Shown one piece after another: positions 1 through 12,810 of a stretch of 64,000 nucleotides of DNA; position 1 is the first letter of the stretch, and each line of letters begins with the position of its first letter. Both the position numbers and the translations under genes were made by a program. The stretch covers positions 798,501 to 862,500 of the forward strand of contig NZ_RBVZ01000002.1 of NCBI RefSeq assembly GCF_004000435.1, given 5' to 3'. The notes beneath the pieces are model-generated. The model was given only the letters and a program-made list of their open reading frames with translations, had not been told where the DNA came from and ran no database searches. The stretch is from Alexandriicola marinus (GTDB taxonomy: Bacteria > Pseudomonadota > Alphaproteobacteria > Rhodobacterales > Rhodobacteraceae).

Positions 1-183
1 AGGCTGTCCGGCGTCGTGGTCGAGACGCTGGATTGCAGCCAGCTCAGAGGCAATCCGAACCTGCATTTCCGATCAGTCCTGACAGCACTGCCGCCCGAGA
101 TCCTCTCACCGGAAATAGCCACGCAATGCAAACTGCTGCGGGTCTACGAGGCACAAAGCCTGCGTCAGATGCAGGCCGCCTGA
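1..183 (+). CDS. C-terminal end of an unidentified protein (truncated by window edge)
   Basis: Frame 1 is open from the first base of the window to a TGA at 181-183, giving 60 residues with no start codon required, so the gene must begin outside the window. Third codon positions are mostly G or C, as in the neighbouring genes. It ends one base before the stop of the convergent gene on the other strand, a spacing that suits two real genes meeting tail to tail. The visible part is a mixed, soluble-looking stretch with one L-P-P-E-I-L segment. I do not recognise the family and cannot give a function. Confidence 0.5.
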   Translation, partial: RLSGVVVETLDCSQLRGNPNLHFRSVLTALPPEILSPEIATQCKLLRVYEAQSLRQMQAA

Positions 184-531
184 TCAGCCCTTGTCGTCAT
201 CTTCGAAGAATGGCGTCATCTGCGCGACGATCACGCTGTTTTCATCGAGCGCGCGATCCATCAGGGCGCGTTCCTCATCGCTGATGTCGTGACCTTCGGC
301 CAGACGTTCCTCCAGCGTGCCATAACCGCTGACATCAAGGGGGTTCAGATCGGCCTGTTTCAGGATCGCGACGGTCTCCCGCACGGCCTCGGCCTCATCG
401 ACGCCAGAGGCAAAGCACATCAACGCGCCGCCTGTCGCGCCTTCGGGCAGACCGTCGCCGGCCTTCCTGCCGACCTCGACCAGAAGGGTGAAGACCTGTT
501 GCTTGCGACGAAGAGATTTATCCTGAGCCAT
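184..531 (-). CDS. small hypothetical protein, 115 aa
   Basis: A 115-residue soluble protein starting with MAQDKSLRRKQQ. It has a predicted helix-rich middle (VDEAEAVRETVAILKQADL) and a very acidic C-terminus (FFEDDDKG). There is no signal peptide and no membrane segment. It lies 40 bases downstream of the DMT transporter on the same strand, so the two are probably cotranscribed. No clear Shine-Dalgarno sequence precedes the ATG at 531. Composition and codon use match the neighbouring genes. I do not recognise a named domain, so function is unknown. Confidence 0.7.
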   Translation of the reverse strand: MAQDKSLRRKQQVFTLLVEVGRKAGDGLPEGATGGALMCFASGVDEAEAVRETVAILKQADLNPLDVSGYGTLEERLAEGHDISDEERALMDRALDENSVIVAQMTPFFEDDDKG

Positions 532-571
532 GGGATCGGGCTATATCGAGCAGATCATCTGCGCAAGCCGC

Positions 572-1492
572 TCATCCGTTGGAGGGCGGCATCGCCTTGC
601 GTTGCCGCGCGCGTTCGAGGCCCAGATGACGTTCGCGCAGGATGATCGACACGCCGGCCACGATGATGATCGCGGCGCCGATGATCATGGTCAGCGTCGG
701 CACCTCGTCAAAGACGAGGTAGCCCACACCCAGGGCGAGCAGCATCGAGGTATATTCGAACGGCGCAATCAGCGATGCATCCGCATGCCGGTAGCTGGTT
801 GTCAGCAGGATCTGACCAATACCCCCCAGAACACCGGCCAGAATCAGAAGGCCCGCCTCGCGTGGCGAGGGCCAGACCCAACCCCAGAAAATAGTCAGAA
901 GCGACATGCAGGTTGCCGTGACAGAGAACCAGAAGACGATCGCGGCCGTCCCCTCGGTCCGCACCAACTTGCGGACGAAGACCTGCGCAAGGGCCGCAAA
1001 GATCGCCGAACCAAGAACGACAACAGCGCCCAGCGTCTCGGCCGTGTTCAGATCGGCACCGACCGACAGACGCGGTGACAGCACGATCATCACGCCGATC
1101 ATACCGAGTGCGACCGCCGACAGCCGGAAAAGGCGCACGTTTTCATTGAGGAACATCGCCGCGAACACGACGACAAGCAAAGGCGCCGCATAGCCGATCG
1201 CGGTGACTTCGGGCAGGGGCAGCAGTCCAAGGCCCGCAAATCCAAGGCCCATTGACGTAGTCCCGATCAGACCACGCCAGAGATGGCCCATAGGATTATC
1301 GGTCTTGAGACCGGAGCCGAGCTCGCGGCGCGCGGCCAGCCAGACAAGGATGACGGGGATCGCGAATAATGACCGGAAGAAGACCGCCTGCCCCGGTGGA
1401 ACATGCTCTGACGTCGCCTTGATAAGAGAGACCATGGCGACGAAGATGCAAACGGATACGATTTTGAAAGCGATACCGCGGAGGGGCTGCAT
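572..1492 (-). CDS. DMT-superfamily (EamA) inner-membrane transporter
   Basis: A very hydrophobic protein of 306 residues with about ten predicted membrane segments arranged as two EamA repeats (roughly residues 5-140 and 150-285), the usual length and layout of the drug/metabolite transporter superfamily. The first segment IAFKIVSVCIFVAMVSLIK and the motif PPGQAVFFRSLFAIP are typical of the RhaT/SAM-transporter-like branch; the substrate cannot be read from sequence. An ATG at 1498 is also possible, but AAAGGA abuts that codon and is six bases from the ATG at 1492, so the inner start is preferred. The C-terminus is basic (RERHLGLERARQRK), as expected for a cytoplasmic tail. Confidence 0.85.
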   Translation of the reverse strand: MQPLRGIAFKIVSVCIFVAMVSLIKATSEHVPPGQAVFFRSLFAIPVILVWLAARRELGSGLKTDNPMGHLWRGLIGTTSMGLGFAGLGLLPLPEVTAIGYAAPLLVVVFAAMFLNENVRLFRLSAVALGMIGVMIVLSPRLSVGADLNTAETLGAVVVLGSAIFAALAQVFVRKLVRTEGTAAIVFWFSVTATCMSLLTIFWGWVWPSPREAGLLILAGVLGGIGQILLTTSYRHADASLIAPFEYTSMLLALGVGYLVFDEVPTLTMIIGAAIIIVAGVSIILRERHLGLERARQRKAMPPSNG

Positions 1493-1553
1493 GGACATTC
1501 CTTTCCATGCAGCAATATCAATCCCAGCCGCGGGGAAAAGTCCCTATCGCCGG

Positions 1554-1742
1554 TCAGTCCTGAGTCTGACGATCGATCCGCAGAAACTGGCCGAGGCGTC
1601 CGTCGCTGCTGCGTTCGGTCGCCCGGGCATGGGCCTTGCGGACCGCCGGATGAAGCCTCTTGGACTTGTCGAGCCTGAGGAATGCGGCCCGCATCTCCTT
1701 GGTGACGGGGTCTCCGGATTTGTCGATAAGATGACGTGTCAT
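1554..1742 (-). CDS. small hypothetical protein, 62 aa
   Basis: A 62-codon frame encoding a basic, soluble peptide (MTRHLIDKSGDPVTKEMRAAFLRLDK at the N-terminus). What argues for a real gene is a strong ribosome-binding site: AAAGGAGG lies about six bases before the ATG at 1742. It sits between the sugar dehydrogenase and the DMT transporter, on the same strand, with 58- and 61-base gaps. No domain is recognised, and there is no signal peptide or cysteine. It may be an independent small protein of this minus-strand run. Confidence 0.55.
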   Translation of the reverse strand: MTRHLIDKSGDPVTKEMRAAFLRLDKSKRLHPAVRKAHARATERSSDGRLGQFLRIDRQTQD

Positions 1743-1800
1743 GTCGTCTCCTCCTTTTGTCAGGGGACTTACCCTAACATGGAAACCCCGAACGCCAAAA

Positions 1801-2985
1801 TCAACGGGCGGTCATGCGCACGATCTCGCCAAAGGGTTCGGGGGCATCGATCAGCAGCAGAAGTGATCCGTCGGCCAGTTCCTCGACATCCCGGACGCGC
1901 CCCAGTTCGGGCACAAGCCGTTCCTCCCCGGCGACACGGTCCCCGTTGAGTTCCAGCCGCACCAGCCCACCGGGATTGAGCGATCCGATCAAAAGATCGC
2001 CCGCCCAGTCGTCGAACCCGTTGCCGCTGTGAAAGATCATGCCACCTGGGGCGATCACCGGATCCCAGTAATAGACCGGTTCTTCGAAGCCGGGCGCACG
2101 CGCCTGACCGGAGCCGACATCGCTGCCGCGATATTCGATGCCATAGCTGACGACGGGCCAGCCATAATTGCCGCCGGGCTCTGGCCGGTTCAGCTCATCA
2201 CCGCCCCGCGGCCCGTGCTCGACCGTCCAAAGGGCACCGTCGACGGGATGCACCGCGGCGCCTTGCATATTGCGGTGACCAAGCGACCAGATCGTATCGA
2301 TCCCGTCGCGGCCGATGTAGGGATTGCCGGGTGCAGGGTCGCCGTCGCGGGTCACGCGGACAACCTTGCCATAGGTCGTATCGATCTCTTGCGCCCGGTC
2401 GCGTTCGTCGGCGGCGGAATGTTCGCCGGTGGTAATCCAGACCGTCCCGTCAGCCTGCGGCAGAATCCGGGAGCCGTAGTGCATCGGGTGCCGTGACGGC
2501 GGCTCCTGCACGAAGATGTCCTGCACCTCGGTCATCCGGGTGAAATCCCCGGAAATGACCCCACGGGTCGCGGCCGTGACCGTCCCGCCCGGAACCCGTT
2601 TCGCATAGGTCCAGAAAACGGTGCGATCCTCGGCGAAATCGGGGCTGACCGCCACATCGAGTAATCCGCCCTGCCGCCTGTCATCGACCTCGGGCAAGCC
2701 CTCGACCGGGATCGACATGCGACCGTCGGGCGTGATGACCCGCATCCGGCCCGGCCGTTCGGTAACCAGCCAGCCACCACCGGGCAGGGTCGCGATCCCC
2801 CAGGGATGCGACAGGCCATCGACGAATACCTCGGTCGCGACGGCAGTGGTCGGCAGAGCGGGGGCACGGGTCTGGTTTTCGAAGGCTGGAGCGAAATCCG
2901 CATTGGCCTCGCCTTGTGCAACTTCCTGGGCGGTCACGCCAAGAGGGGTGAACAACATCGCAGCAATAACAAGTTTCTGTCTCAT
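1801..2985 (-). CDS. secreted PQQ-type sugar dehydrogenase (glucose/sorbosone dehydrogenase family)
   Basis: A 394-residue exported protein related to soluble aldose dehydrogenases such as YliI. The start is set at 2985, because AAGGAGG precedes that ATG and the protein then opens with a signal peptide (MRQKLVIAAMLFTPLGVTAQ, cut after about residue 19). A longer frame to 3060 would overlap queG. The beta-propeller motifs are visible: SHPWGIATLPGG, YGSRILPQADGTVWITTGEH, GHRNMQG, GPRGGDELN and GNYGWPVVSYG. The family oxidises aldose sugars in the periplasm with PQQ as cofactor. No PQQ synthesis genes are in the window, and actual substrate is unknown. Confidence 0.85.
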   Translation of the reverse strand: MRQKLVIAAMLFTPLGVTAQEVAQGEANADFAPAFENQTRAPALPTTAVATEVFVDGLSHPWGIATLPGGGWLVTERPGRMRVITPDGRMSIPVEGLPEVDDRRQGGLLDVAVSPDFAEDRTVFWTYAKRVPGGTVTAATRGVISGDFTRMTEVQDIFVQEPPSRHPMHYGSRILPQADGTVWITTGEHSAADERDRAQEIDTTYGKVVRVTRDGDPAPGNPYIGRDGIDTIWSLGHRNMQGAAVHPVDGALWTVEHGPRGGDELNRPEPGGNYGWPVVSYGIEYRGSDVGSGQARAPGFEEPVYYWDPVIAPGGMIFHSGNGFDDWAGDLLIGSLNPGGLVRLELNGDRVAGEERLVPELGRVRDVEELADGSLLLLIDAPEPFGEIVRMTAR

Positions 2986-3011
2986 GGGGCCTCCTTCGTT
3001 CACCCAAAGAC

Positions 3012-4064
3012 CTAGCCCATCCCGGCGCCCGAGCCAGTTGACAGGCGTGCAACCGCCCATGTCGCGGCGTCTGCCACGGCAGGATCGGGATCGTCCAGAA
3101 GACGCTGCGCCGCACCGGTCAAAGCCAGATCAGCCGAATTGCCGATGGCGTAGAGAACATTGCGCACGAACCGGTCGCGTCCGATCCTCTTGATGGGACT
3201 GCCGGAAAACCGCGCGCGGAAAGCGGCATCGTCAAGGCCGGCAAGGTCTGCAAGCCGGGGCGCCTCCTCGGCATTGAGGTAGCGCATCTCGTGGGCGGCA
3301 ACGGCGAACTTGTTCCATGGGCAAACGGCAAGGCAATCGTCGCAGCCATAGATCCGGTTCCCGAGGCCGGGGCGAAGCGCCTCGTCCACCGGGCCCTTGT
3401 GCTCGATCGTGAGGTAGGAAATGCAGCGCCGCGCATCGAGCTGGAACGGCGCGGGAAAGGCGTCGGTCGGACAGACATCAAGGCAGGCCCGGCATGAACC
3501 GCAATGCTCGACCTCGGGTGGGTCGGGTTCGATTTCGACGGTGGTATAGATCGCCCCGAGGAACACCCAGTTGCCTAGATTGCGGCCCAGAAGGTTGGTG
3601 TGCTTGCCCTGCCAGCCAAGACCGGCAGCCTGCGCAAGCGGCTTTTCCATCACCGGTGCGGTATCCACGAAGACCTTGATTTCGGCATCGGGCACCTGCG
3701 CGATGAGCCATCGGCCGACACGTTTGAGGCGCTTCTTCACTATGTCATGATAATCGCGGCCCTGTGCATAGACACTGATTGCCGCCCGGTCCTTGTGTTC
3801 GAGAACCTCCAGCGGATCGTGCTGGGGCGTATAGGCCTCGGCCAGCATGATGACCGACCGCGCCTCGGGCCACAGCGCGGCCGGGTCGCCGCGCCAGTGC
3901 ATCCGCTCGGCCATCCATCCCATCTGCCCGTGCCGTCCGTCCGCGACGAATTCTGCCAGCCGACCGGCCGCGTCGGGGATCGCATCGGGGCGGCAGACAC
4001 CCATATCGACGAAACCGGCATCCAATGCTTCGGCGCGGAGGGCTTCTTTGAGCCCGTCCGTCAT
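3012..4064 (-). CDS. queG: epoxyqueuosine reductase
   Basis: QueG carries out the last step of queuosine synthesis in tRNA, reducing epoxyqueuosine to queuosine with cobalamin and two 4Fe-4S clusters. The 350-residue length is typical. Two ferredoxin-like cysteine sets are visible: C188, C191, C194, C198 ([17 protein letters not shown]) and C241, C244, C248 ([14 protein letters not shown]). The conserved [10 protein letters not shown] segment around D134 contains the proposed catalytic Asp. AGGA lies four bases before the ATG at 4064. The sugar dehydrogenase begins 26 bases after its stop codon and the GST ends 66 bases upstream, so cotranscription is likely but no functional link is evident. 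Confidence 0.95.
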   Translation of the reverse strand: MTDGLKEALRAEALDAGFVDMGVCRPDAIPDAAGRLAEFVADGRHGQMGWMAERMHWRGDPAALWPEARSVIMLAEAYTPQHDPLEVLEHKDRAAISVYAQGRDYHDIVKKRLKRVGRWLIAQVPDAEIKVFVDTAPVMEKPLAQAAGLGWQGKHTNLLGRNLGNWVFLGAIYTTVEIEPDPPEVEHCGSCRACLDVCPTDAFPAPFQLDARRCISYLTIEHKGPVDEALRPGLGNRIYGCDDCLAVCPWNKFAVAAHEMRYLNAEEAPRLADLAGLDDAAFRARFSGSPIKRIGRDRFVRNVLYAIGNSADLALTGAAQRLLDDPDPAVADAATWAVARLSTGSGAGMG

Positions 4065-4130
4065 CTGTCCTGCGCAAGTCTGGGCACGTGGATGTCAGCC
4101 GCGGACAACGTGCCGTCCGGCACCTGCCGC

Positions 4131-4814
4131 TCAGAAATCGAGGTCGGCATAATGCGCGGGTGGCAGGAAGCCGGGGATCTGATCGGCAAGGATGGACCGG
4201 AAGGCCGGACGCGACTTGATCTTGGCATACCAGTCCTTCACCGCGTCCGACCGGTTCCAGTCGACATCCGAGATGTAGTCGAGGCAGCTGAGATGCGCGG
4301 CGGCCGCGAAATCCGCCAGCGTCATCGTATCGCCGGCAAGCCAGCGCCGCTGATCCAGAAGCCAGGCCATGTAGTCGATGTGATACTTGATCGCGCGGGC
4401 ACCGGACTTGACGTTGGCGCTGTCGGGATAGCCGGTGCCCATGACCTTGCGAAACACCCGTTCGCCCATGAGTTTGGACGTCACTTCGGAATGGAACTTG
4501 TCATCGAACCACGACACAAGGCGGCGCGCCTCGTAGCGGGTCTCGGCATCGCGCGGCAGCAGCGGGGGATCGGGATAGGTATCTTCGAGATATTCGCAGA
4601 TCGCGCTGCTTTCGGAATAGGTCCGGCTTCCGATTCGCAGGACAGGGACCTTGCCCGCAGGGTTGCGACGCAGAAAATCGGGATCCTTTTCCCAATACTT
4701 CTCTTCGATCAGCTGAACCTCGATCTTCTTTTCGGCAAGGCTCAGGCGAACCTTTCGGCTGAACGGCGAAAGAGGAAAATGATAGAGGGCGTTGGTCGAG
4801 CGTTCCGGTTGCAT
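4131..4814 (-). CDS. glutathione S-transferase family protein
   Basis: A 227-residue cytosolic protein. Residues 8-85 form a thioredoxin-like domain (LYHFPLSPFSRKVRLSLAEK, NPAGKVPVL) with the glutathione-binding ESSAICEYLED segment. The rest is a helical C-terminal GST domain (AWLLDQRRWLAGDTMTLADFAAAAHL). The serine in SPFSRKVR is at the position often used as catalytic residue in bacterial classes. The substrate cannot be predicted. It lies between mtgA (31 bases upstream) and queG, all on the minus strand. No strong Shine-Dalgarno sequence is seen before the ATG at 4814. Confidence 0.88.
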   Translation of the reverse strand: MQPERSTNALYHFPLSPFSRKVRLSLAEKKIEVQLIEEKYWEKDPDFLRRNPAGKVPVLRIGSRTYSESSAICEYLEDTYPDPPLLPRDAETRYEARRLVSWFDDKFHSEVTSKLMGERVFRKVMGTGYPDSANVKSGARAIKYHIDYMAWLLDQRRWLAGDTMTLADFAAAAHLSCLDYISDVDWNRSDAVKDWYAKIKSRPAFRSILADQIPGFLPPAHYADLDF

Positions 4815-4845
4815 GGCTGATCAATGCCACCGCGGCGGGACGTAT

Positions 4846-5604
4846 TCAATCCCGATCACCACTGAAACAGGCCGCCCGCCCATCCGCGAGGATCGTTGCC
4901 GCCCCATCCGCGATGCTGGCGGCCCTGCTGCGCACGAAAGATGACGGGTTCGACGCCGACCGGTTCTTGGGATTGGGGAGCACCGCGGCAAGGCGGGCTG
5001 CCTGAACCGCGCTCAGGTCGGCGGCATCAACGCCGAAATAGTGTTGCGCAGCAGCCTGAACACCGAACACGCCCTCGTCGAATTCGGCGACGTTCAGATA
5101 GACCTCGAGGATGCGCCGCTTGGACCAGACCGCCTCGACCACCGGCGTCAGAAGGGCCTCGACGGCTTTGCGCACATAGGACCGGCCATGCCAGAGATAG
5201 ACGTTCTTCACCGTCTGCTGGCTGATGGTCGAGGCCCCCCTGACGGCGCCGTCTTCCATCGCCTGCCGGATCGCATCGAGATCAAGACCCCAGTGTTCGC
5301 AGAAGTTGGCATCTTCGGCGGCCACTGCCGACCGGGCCATCACGGGTGCGATTTCGTCAAGATCGACCCATTCGGACCGGATCTCATCCAGCCTTTGCCG
5401 TTCCTGATACATGTAGGGCGTGATGGGCGGGTCGATCGCCGCGATGGCAATGACGGCCAGAAGGACGACCGCGATCGCCCCGAAGAACAGGCGCATGATC
5501 CAGCGAAACAGCCAGCGGAACGGCCGGAACCGGCGACGCGGCGCTGGCCTTGCGTCGTCAGACCCCTTGTTCCTTGCCTGCCTTGTCTTTGCTTTCTTGG
5601 CCAT
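4846..5604 (-). CDS. mtgA: monofunctional peptidoglycan glycosyltransferase
   Basis: MtgA polymerises lipid II into glycan strands at the outer face of the inner membrane. The 252-residue protein has a very basic cytoplasmic N-terminus, one membrane segment at about residues 34-56, and then a GT51 domain. GT51 motifs are present in order: [10 protein letters not shown] with the catalytic Glu at E97, [22 protein letters not shown] and [14 protein letters not shown]. There is no transpeptidase domain, which separates it from class A penicillin-binding proteins. It is the first gene of the minus-strand run extending to about position 184. Confidence 0.93.
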   Translation of the reverse strand: MAKKAKTRQARNKGSDDARPAPRRRFRPFRWLFRWIMRLFFGAIAVVLLAVIAIAAIDPPITPYMYQERQRLDEIRSEWVDLDEIAPVMARSAVAAEDANFCEHWGLDLDAIRQAMEDGAVRGASTISQQTVKNVYLWHGRSYVRKAVEALLTPVVEAVWSKRRILEVYLNVAEFDEGVFGVQAAAQHYFGVDAADLSAVQAARLAAVLPNPKNRSASNPSSFVRSRAASIADGAATILADGRAACFSGDRD

Positions 5605-5700
5605 GGCGCCATAAGCCTTTCACGTAGATCAAACGTCAAGTCCGGTATTCGCCGGCATCGGGCAATTTGCCGAGCCGACGGCAGGTGCCTGTCCGGTGAT

Positions 5701-6633
5701 CTAGGCCGCCATCAGGACCGGCGCGCCAAGAACAGACGCTTCGCTCCCCTTGAGAACAACGCGCGCAGTGCGCGGCACGGCCGTCTCGGGCTTGGCTCTC
5801 AGTTCGGGGAAAAGCTCGAATATCTCGTTACGCATGACGTCATCGGTGCCCATGATATAGGCACCGGGGTGAAAGCTTTCCGACAGGATACCTTCGGATT
5901 CGACGATCTCGTGACCGTCGAACAGGATGTGGTGGTATTCGACCTGCCGCATCGGCGTGACCCGGATCGACGTGCCGTTGACAAGATGCTTGGCAGCCAC
6001 GAGAACCTCCTCCTCGCCGAACCACAACTCTGCTCGCCAGCCCGTGACAAGCATCCGGTGCTGCGGTGATACAAGCAGGGGCCGCGGGTTGCCGAATGCA
6101 CCCGCATCGAACCGGATGGGGGCGAAGTCTCCGATTCCGGCAATCCGTCTCTTGCCGCGCCATCTGATCGGGATCGGACCATGATCCTTTGTCCAGACGT
6201 CATCGCCAACCACGAGGTCCTCGATCGGCAAAAGCCCGCGCGCGGTTCGTATGAAGGTGCCCGCGACGAAGCAGGGGGGCCCAAGGTCGCCGACATCATG
6301 TTCGGTGCTGACGGTCACAAAGGTTGAAGAGACGAAGGTCGAATCCTGCAGGATCGTGCCGTCATTGGGCGTAAAGACCGCCCGGCCATCCGCAGTATAA
6401 TAGGTGATCCCTGTAATCGTATCCGAGGTCCCGTCGGAATAGACGACGGTGATCTGGTCGTTGACCCAGACAGATGTGATCTCGGAGCCGTCGAATTCGT
6501 CTCCGACATTCGGCTCGATCAGATCGTTGTCGTCGGCATCTTCGAAATCAAACGTCTCGACTGTCAGCGGGGTCCCGACGGGCGGCGGATTGCCCGGATC
6601 CATGACGTAGAACTGGTCTGTATAGATCGCCAT
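5701..6633 (-). CDS. Hint (hedgehog/intein)-domain protein
   Basis: A 310-residue protein with no obvious signal peptide. Residues 1-115 are acidic and beta-rich (YTADGRAVFTPNDGT). From C121 there is a Hint module starting CFVAGTFIRTARG, followed by PIEDLVVGDDVWT, SPQHRM and a region that includes YHHILFDGHEIVESEGILSES. This is the Hint_2-type domain frequent in Rhodobacterales, often in secreted or RTX-associated proteins. Hint domains perform a cysteine-dependent N-S acyl shift leading to self-cleavage; whether this one cleaves is not shown. The start is supported by GAGGTGATCT directly before the ATG at 6633. No secretion genes are adjacent. Confidence 0.85.
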   Translation of the reverse strand: MAIYTDQFYVMDPGNPPPVGTPLTVETFDFEDADDNDLIEPNVGDEFDGSEITSVWVNDQITVVYSDGTSDTITGITYYTADGRAVFTPNDGTILQDSTFVSSTFVTVSTEHDVGDLGPPCFVAGTFIRTARGLLPIEDLVVGDDVWTKDHGPIPIRWRGKRRIAGIGDFAPIRFDAGAFGNPRPLLVSPQHRMLVTGWRAELWFGEEEVLVAAKHLVNGTSIRVTPMRQVEYHHILFDGHEIVESEGILSESFHPGAYIMGTDDVMRNEIFELFPELRAKPETAVPRTARVVLKGSEASVLGAPVLMAA

Positions 6634-6725
6634 AGATCACCTCGACATTGATTACCGAGGAAACAATCGCCGCTGAAACGGGCCTCAATTGGAAACAACC
6701 AAGGTAAATTTGGGTGGATCTGCAC

Positions 6726-6757
6726 GAAAAGGGCCCCAAGCGCATGCCGGGGCCCTT
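6726..6757 (-). terminator. rho-independent terminator after gltB
   Basis: Perfect 9-bp arms AAGGGCCCC (6729-6737) and GGGGCCCTT (6749-6757) enclose an 11-base loop. On the minus strand the stem is followed by TTTTC. It begins 22 bases past the gltB stop codon, so it would end the gltD-gltB transcript. Confidence 0.8.
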
Positions 6758-6778
6758 CAATTGTGTCCAAATTGAGGA

Positions 6779-11320
<4,542 letters not shown>

Positions 11321-11449
11321 TGCTTGCTCCTCGACCTGTGTTACGCCGCAATCCGCGGCCGTAACGGTATTGGCTTATCGACGGGTCACGGTTTCCGCAC
11401 ATGCCTGCACGGACACCTTGGGACCCTGCCCCGTATCTGGTTTGAGATG

Positions 11450-12142
11450 TCATTGCCCTGAATCCGGGCTGAAAGACGACAAGACGGCATTGCAACCATA
11501 AACGGGGTTGGGCGAGAGGAAGCCCCTTTCGCCCGGAAAGATGAAATCGACCGGCGTGTCGTCGACCTCGAATGTTTCACCGTCCGGCATCCGGTAGGTG
11601 CCCTCGCCCGCAAGAAAGACGCGCCACTCCGGGTGGATGAATTCGCGGCCTTCGGACGACCAAAGCTCTTCGCCCGCTTCGTTGACGGCACGGATACGAT
11701 AGGTCGTGCGCAGAAGATCTTGCCCGTCGATGACCACGGTCTCTCCGGTCAAGGTGTCTGCACCGACGTAGCGGGTTGTTCCGACTTCGTCGGACAGCGT
11801 GCGGAAGTCGTAGGTGTCCGCGCCGGTTTCGGTCAGAAGCGTGAACGAGGCGGGGTCCGTCGGGCTTTCTTCCAGCCGTTCGGAATGATCGGACCGGAAA
11901 TGGAAGCTCTCGATCCACTGGGTTTCGGCATCGACTGCCCCGGTATATGTCAGACCGCCGTCATCTAGATCGACGCGCCGACGCAAGCCATCGGGATCGG
12001 CCTCGCAGGTAAAGTGATGACTGACGGTGCAGGACTTCATCTGAACGGTCACGAGGCCGGTACAGCCGTCGGGTAGGGAGACCTGATCCTGCGCAAAGGC
12101 GGCTGACGGGATCAGCAAAAGGGCATATAAAATTCGCATCAT
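11450..12142 (-). CDS. secreted four-cysteine protein, paralogue 3 of 3 in the glt operon
   Basis: A 230-residue protein with a cleavable signal peptide (MMRILYALLLIPSAAFAQ). Mature sequence is beta-rich with four cysteines in the spacing GC-(x11)-SC-(x6)-TC near the N-terminus and one at the C-terminus (NPVYGCN). Shared blocks with the next two genes include TQWIESFHFRS, LTGETVVIDG, GREFIHPEWRVFL and PVDFIFPGERGFLS. Its ATG overlaps the stop of the preceding paralogue (ATGA), so translation is coupled. No named domain is recognised. A role in the periplasm is inferred only from the signal peptide and probable disulfides. Confidence 0.85.
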   Translation of the reverse strand: MMRILYALLLIPSAAFAQDQVSLPDGCTGLVTVQMKSCTVSHHFTCEADPDGLRRRVDLDDGGLTYTGAVDAETQWIESFHFRSDHSERLEESPTDPASFTLLTETGADTYDFRTLSDEVGTTRYVGADTLTGETVVIDGQDLLRTTYRIRAVNEAGEELWSSEGREFIHPEWRVFLAGEGTYRMPDGETFEVDDTPVDFIFPGERGFLSPNPVYGCNAVLSSFSPDSGQ

Positions 12143-12810
12143 GAACCCTTTGAAATCATTTCACCACAATCGTGCCGTGGTTCCGCCGAGAGGAAACCCT
12201 GCTCTCCGGGAAAGATGAATTCGACCGGACGACCATCGGTCTGATATTCATCGATCGGGGTCGTCATCGTGCGGACGCCTGAAAGAAAGATGCGCCAGTC
12301 GCGATGAATGAATTCCCGTCCCTCGACCGACCACAGGAATTCGCCAAAGCCATCGGTCACGGTGACCTCGAATTCCGTCTCTTCCAGTGGAACGCCATCG
12401 ATGGTGACCGTCGCGCCCGTTAGCCTGTCGAAACCACGGTAAACGGTAACGGCGAAGGGATCAGACGTTGTCTGGAAATCCCAGCTGTCGATTCCCGTCG
12501 CGACCAGTTCAGAAAAGGATGCCGGATCGGCGGGCTGGGGGGAAAGGCGCTCGACGCTTTGGGCGCGAACGTGAAAGCTTTCGATCCACTGCGTTTCGCT
12601 GTCGATGCGGCCCATGTAGGTCATGCCGGTCGCATCGTAATCGACACGACGCTGGTGCCCCGCGGGATCGGTGTCACAGGTGAACACATGGCTCACGATG
12701 CAGCTTCGCTTCTGGATCGTCACATAGGCGTCGCAGCCGACCGGCAAGGTAACCGGGGCTTGCGCCACCGCCGAAACGGGGAACAGAAGAAGGGCTGCAA
12801 TCCGGATCAT
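12139..12810 (-). CDS. secreted four-cysteine protein, paralogue 2 of 3 in the glt operon
   Basis: A 223-residue protein with signal peptide MIRIAALLLFPVSAVAQ. It keeps all four cysteines (PVGCDAY, KRSCIVS, VFTCDTD, EPRHDCG) and the shared blocks TQWIESFHVRA, DPASFSELVATGID, LTGATVTIDGVPL, GREFIHRDWRIFLSG and PVEFIFPGEQGFLS. It is therefore a clear paralogue of the genes on both sides. It overlaps each of them by four bases (ATGA) at 12139-12142 and 12807-12810. Function is unknown. The conserved cysteine spacing and lengths indicate that all copies are under selection and none is decaying. Confidence 0.85.
   Translation of the reverse strand: MIRIAALLLFPVSAVAQAPVTLPVGCDAYVTIQKRSCIVSHVFTCDTDPAGHQRRVDYDATGMTYMGRIDSETQWIESFHVRAQSVERLSPQPADPASFSELVATGIDSWDFQTTSDPFAVTVYRGFDRLTGATVTIDGVPLEETEFEVTVTDGFGEFLWSVEGREFIHRDWRIFLSGVRTMTTPIDEYQTDGRPVEFIFPGEQGFLSAEPRHDCGEMISKGS

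Noticed and set aside
3600-4820. 406-codon plus-strand frame opposite queG and the GST gene
   Set aside because: Spans two genes that are clear on the other strand, including their intergenic gap.
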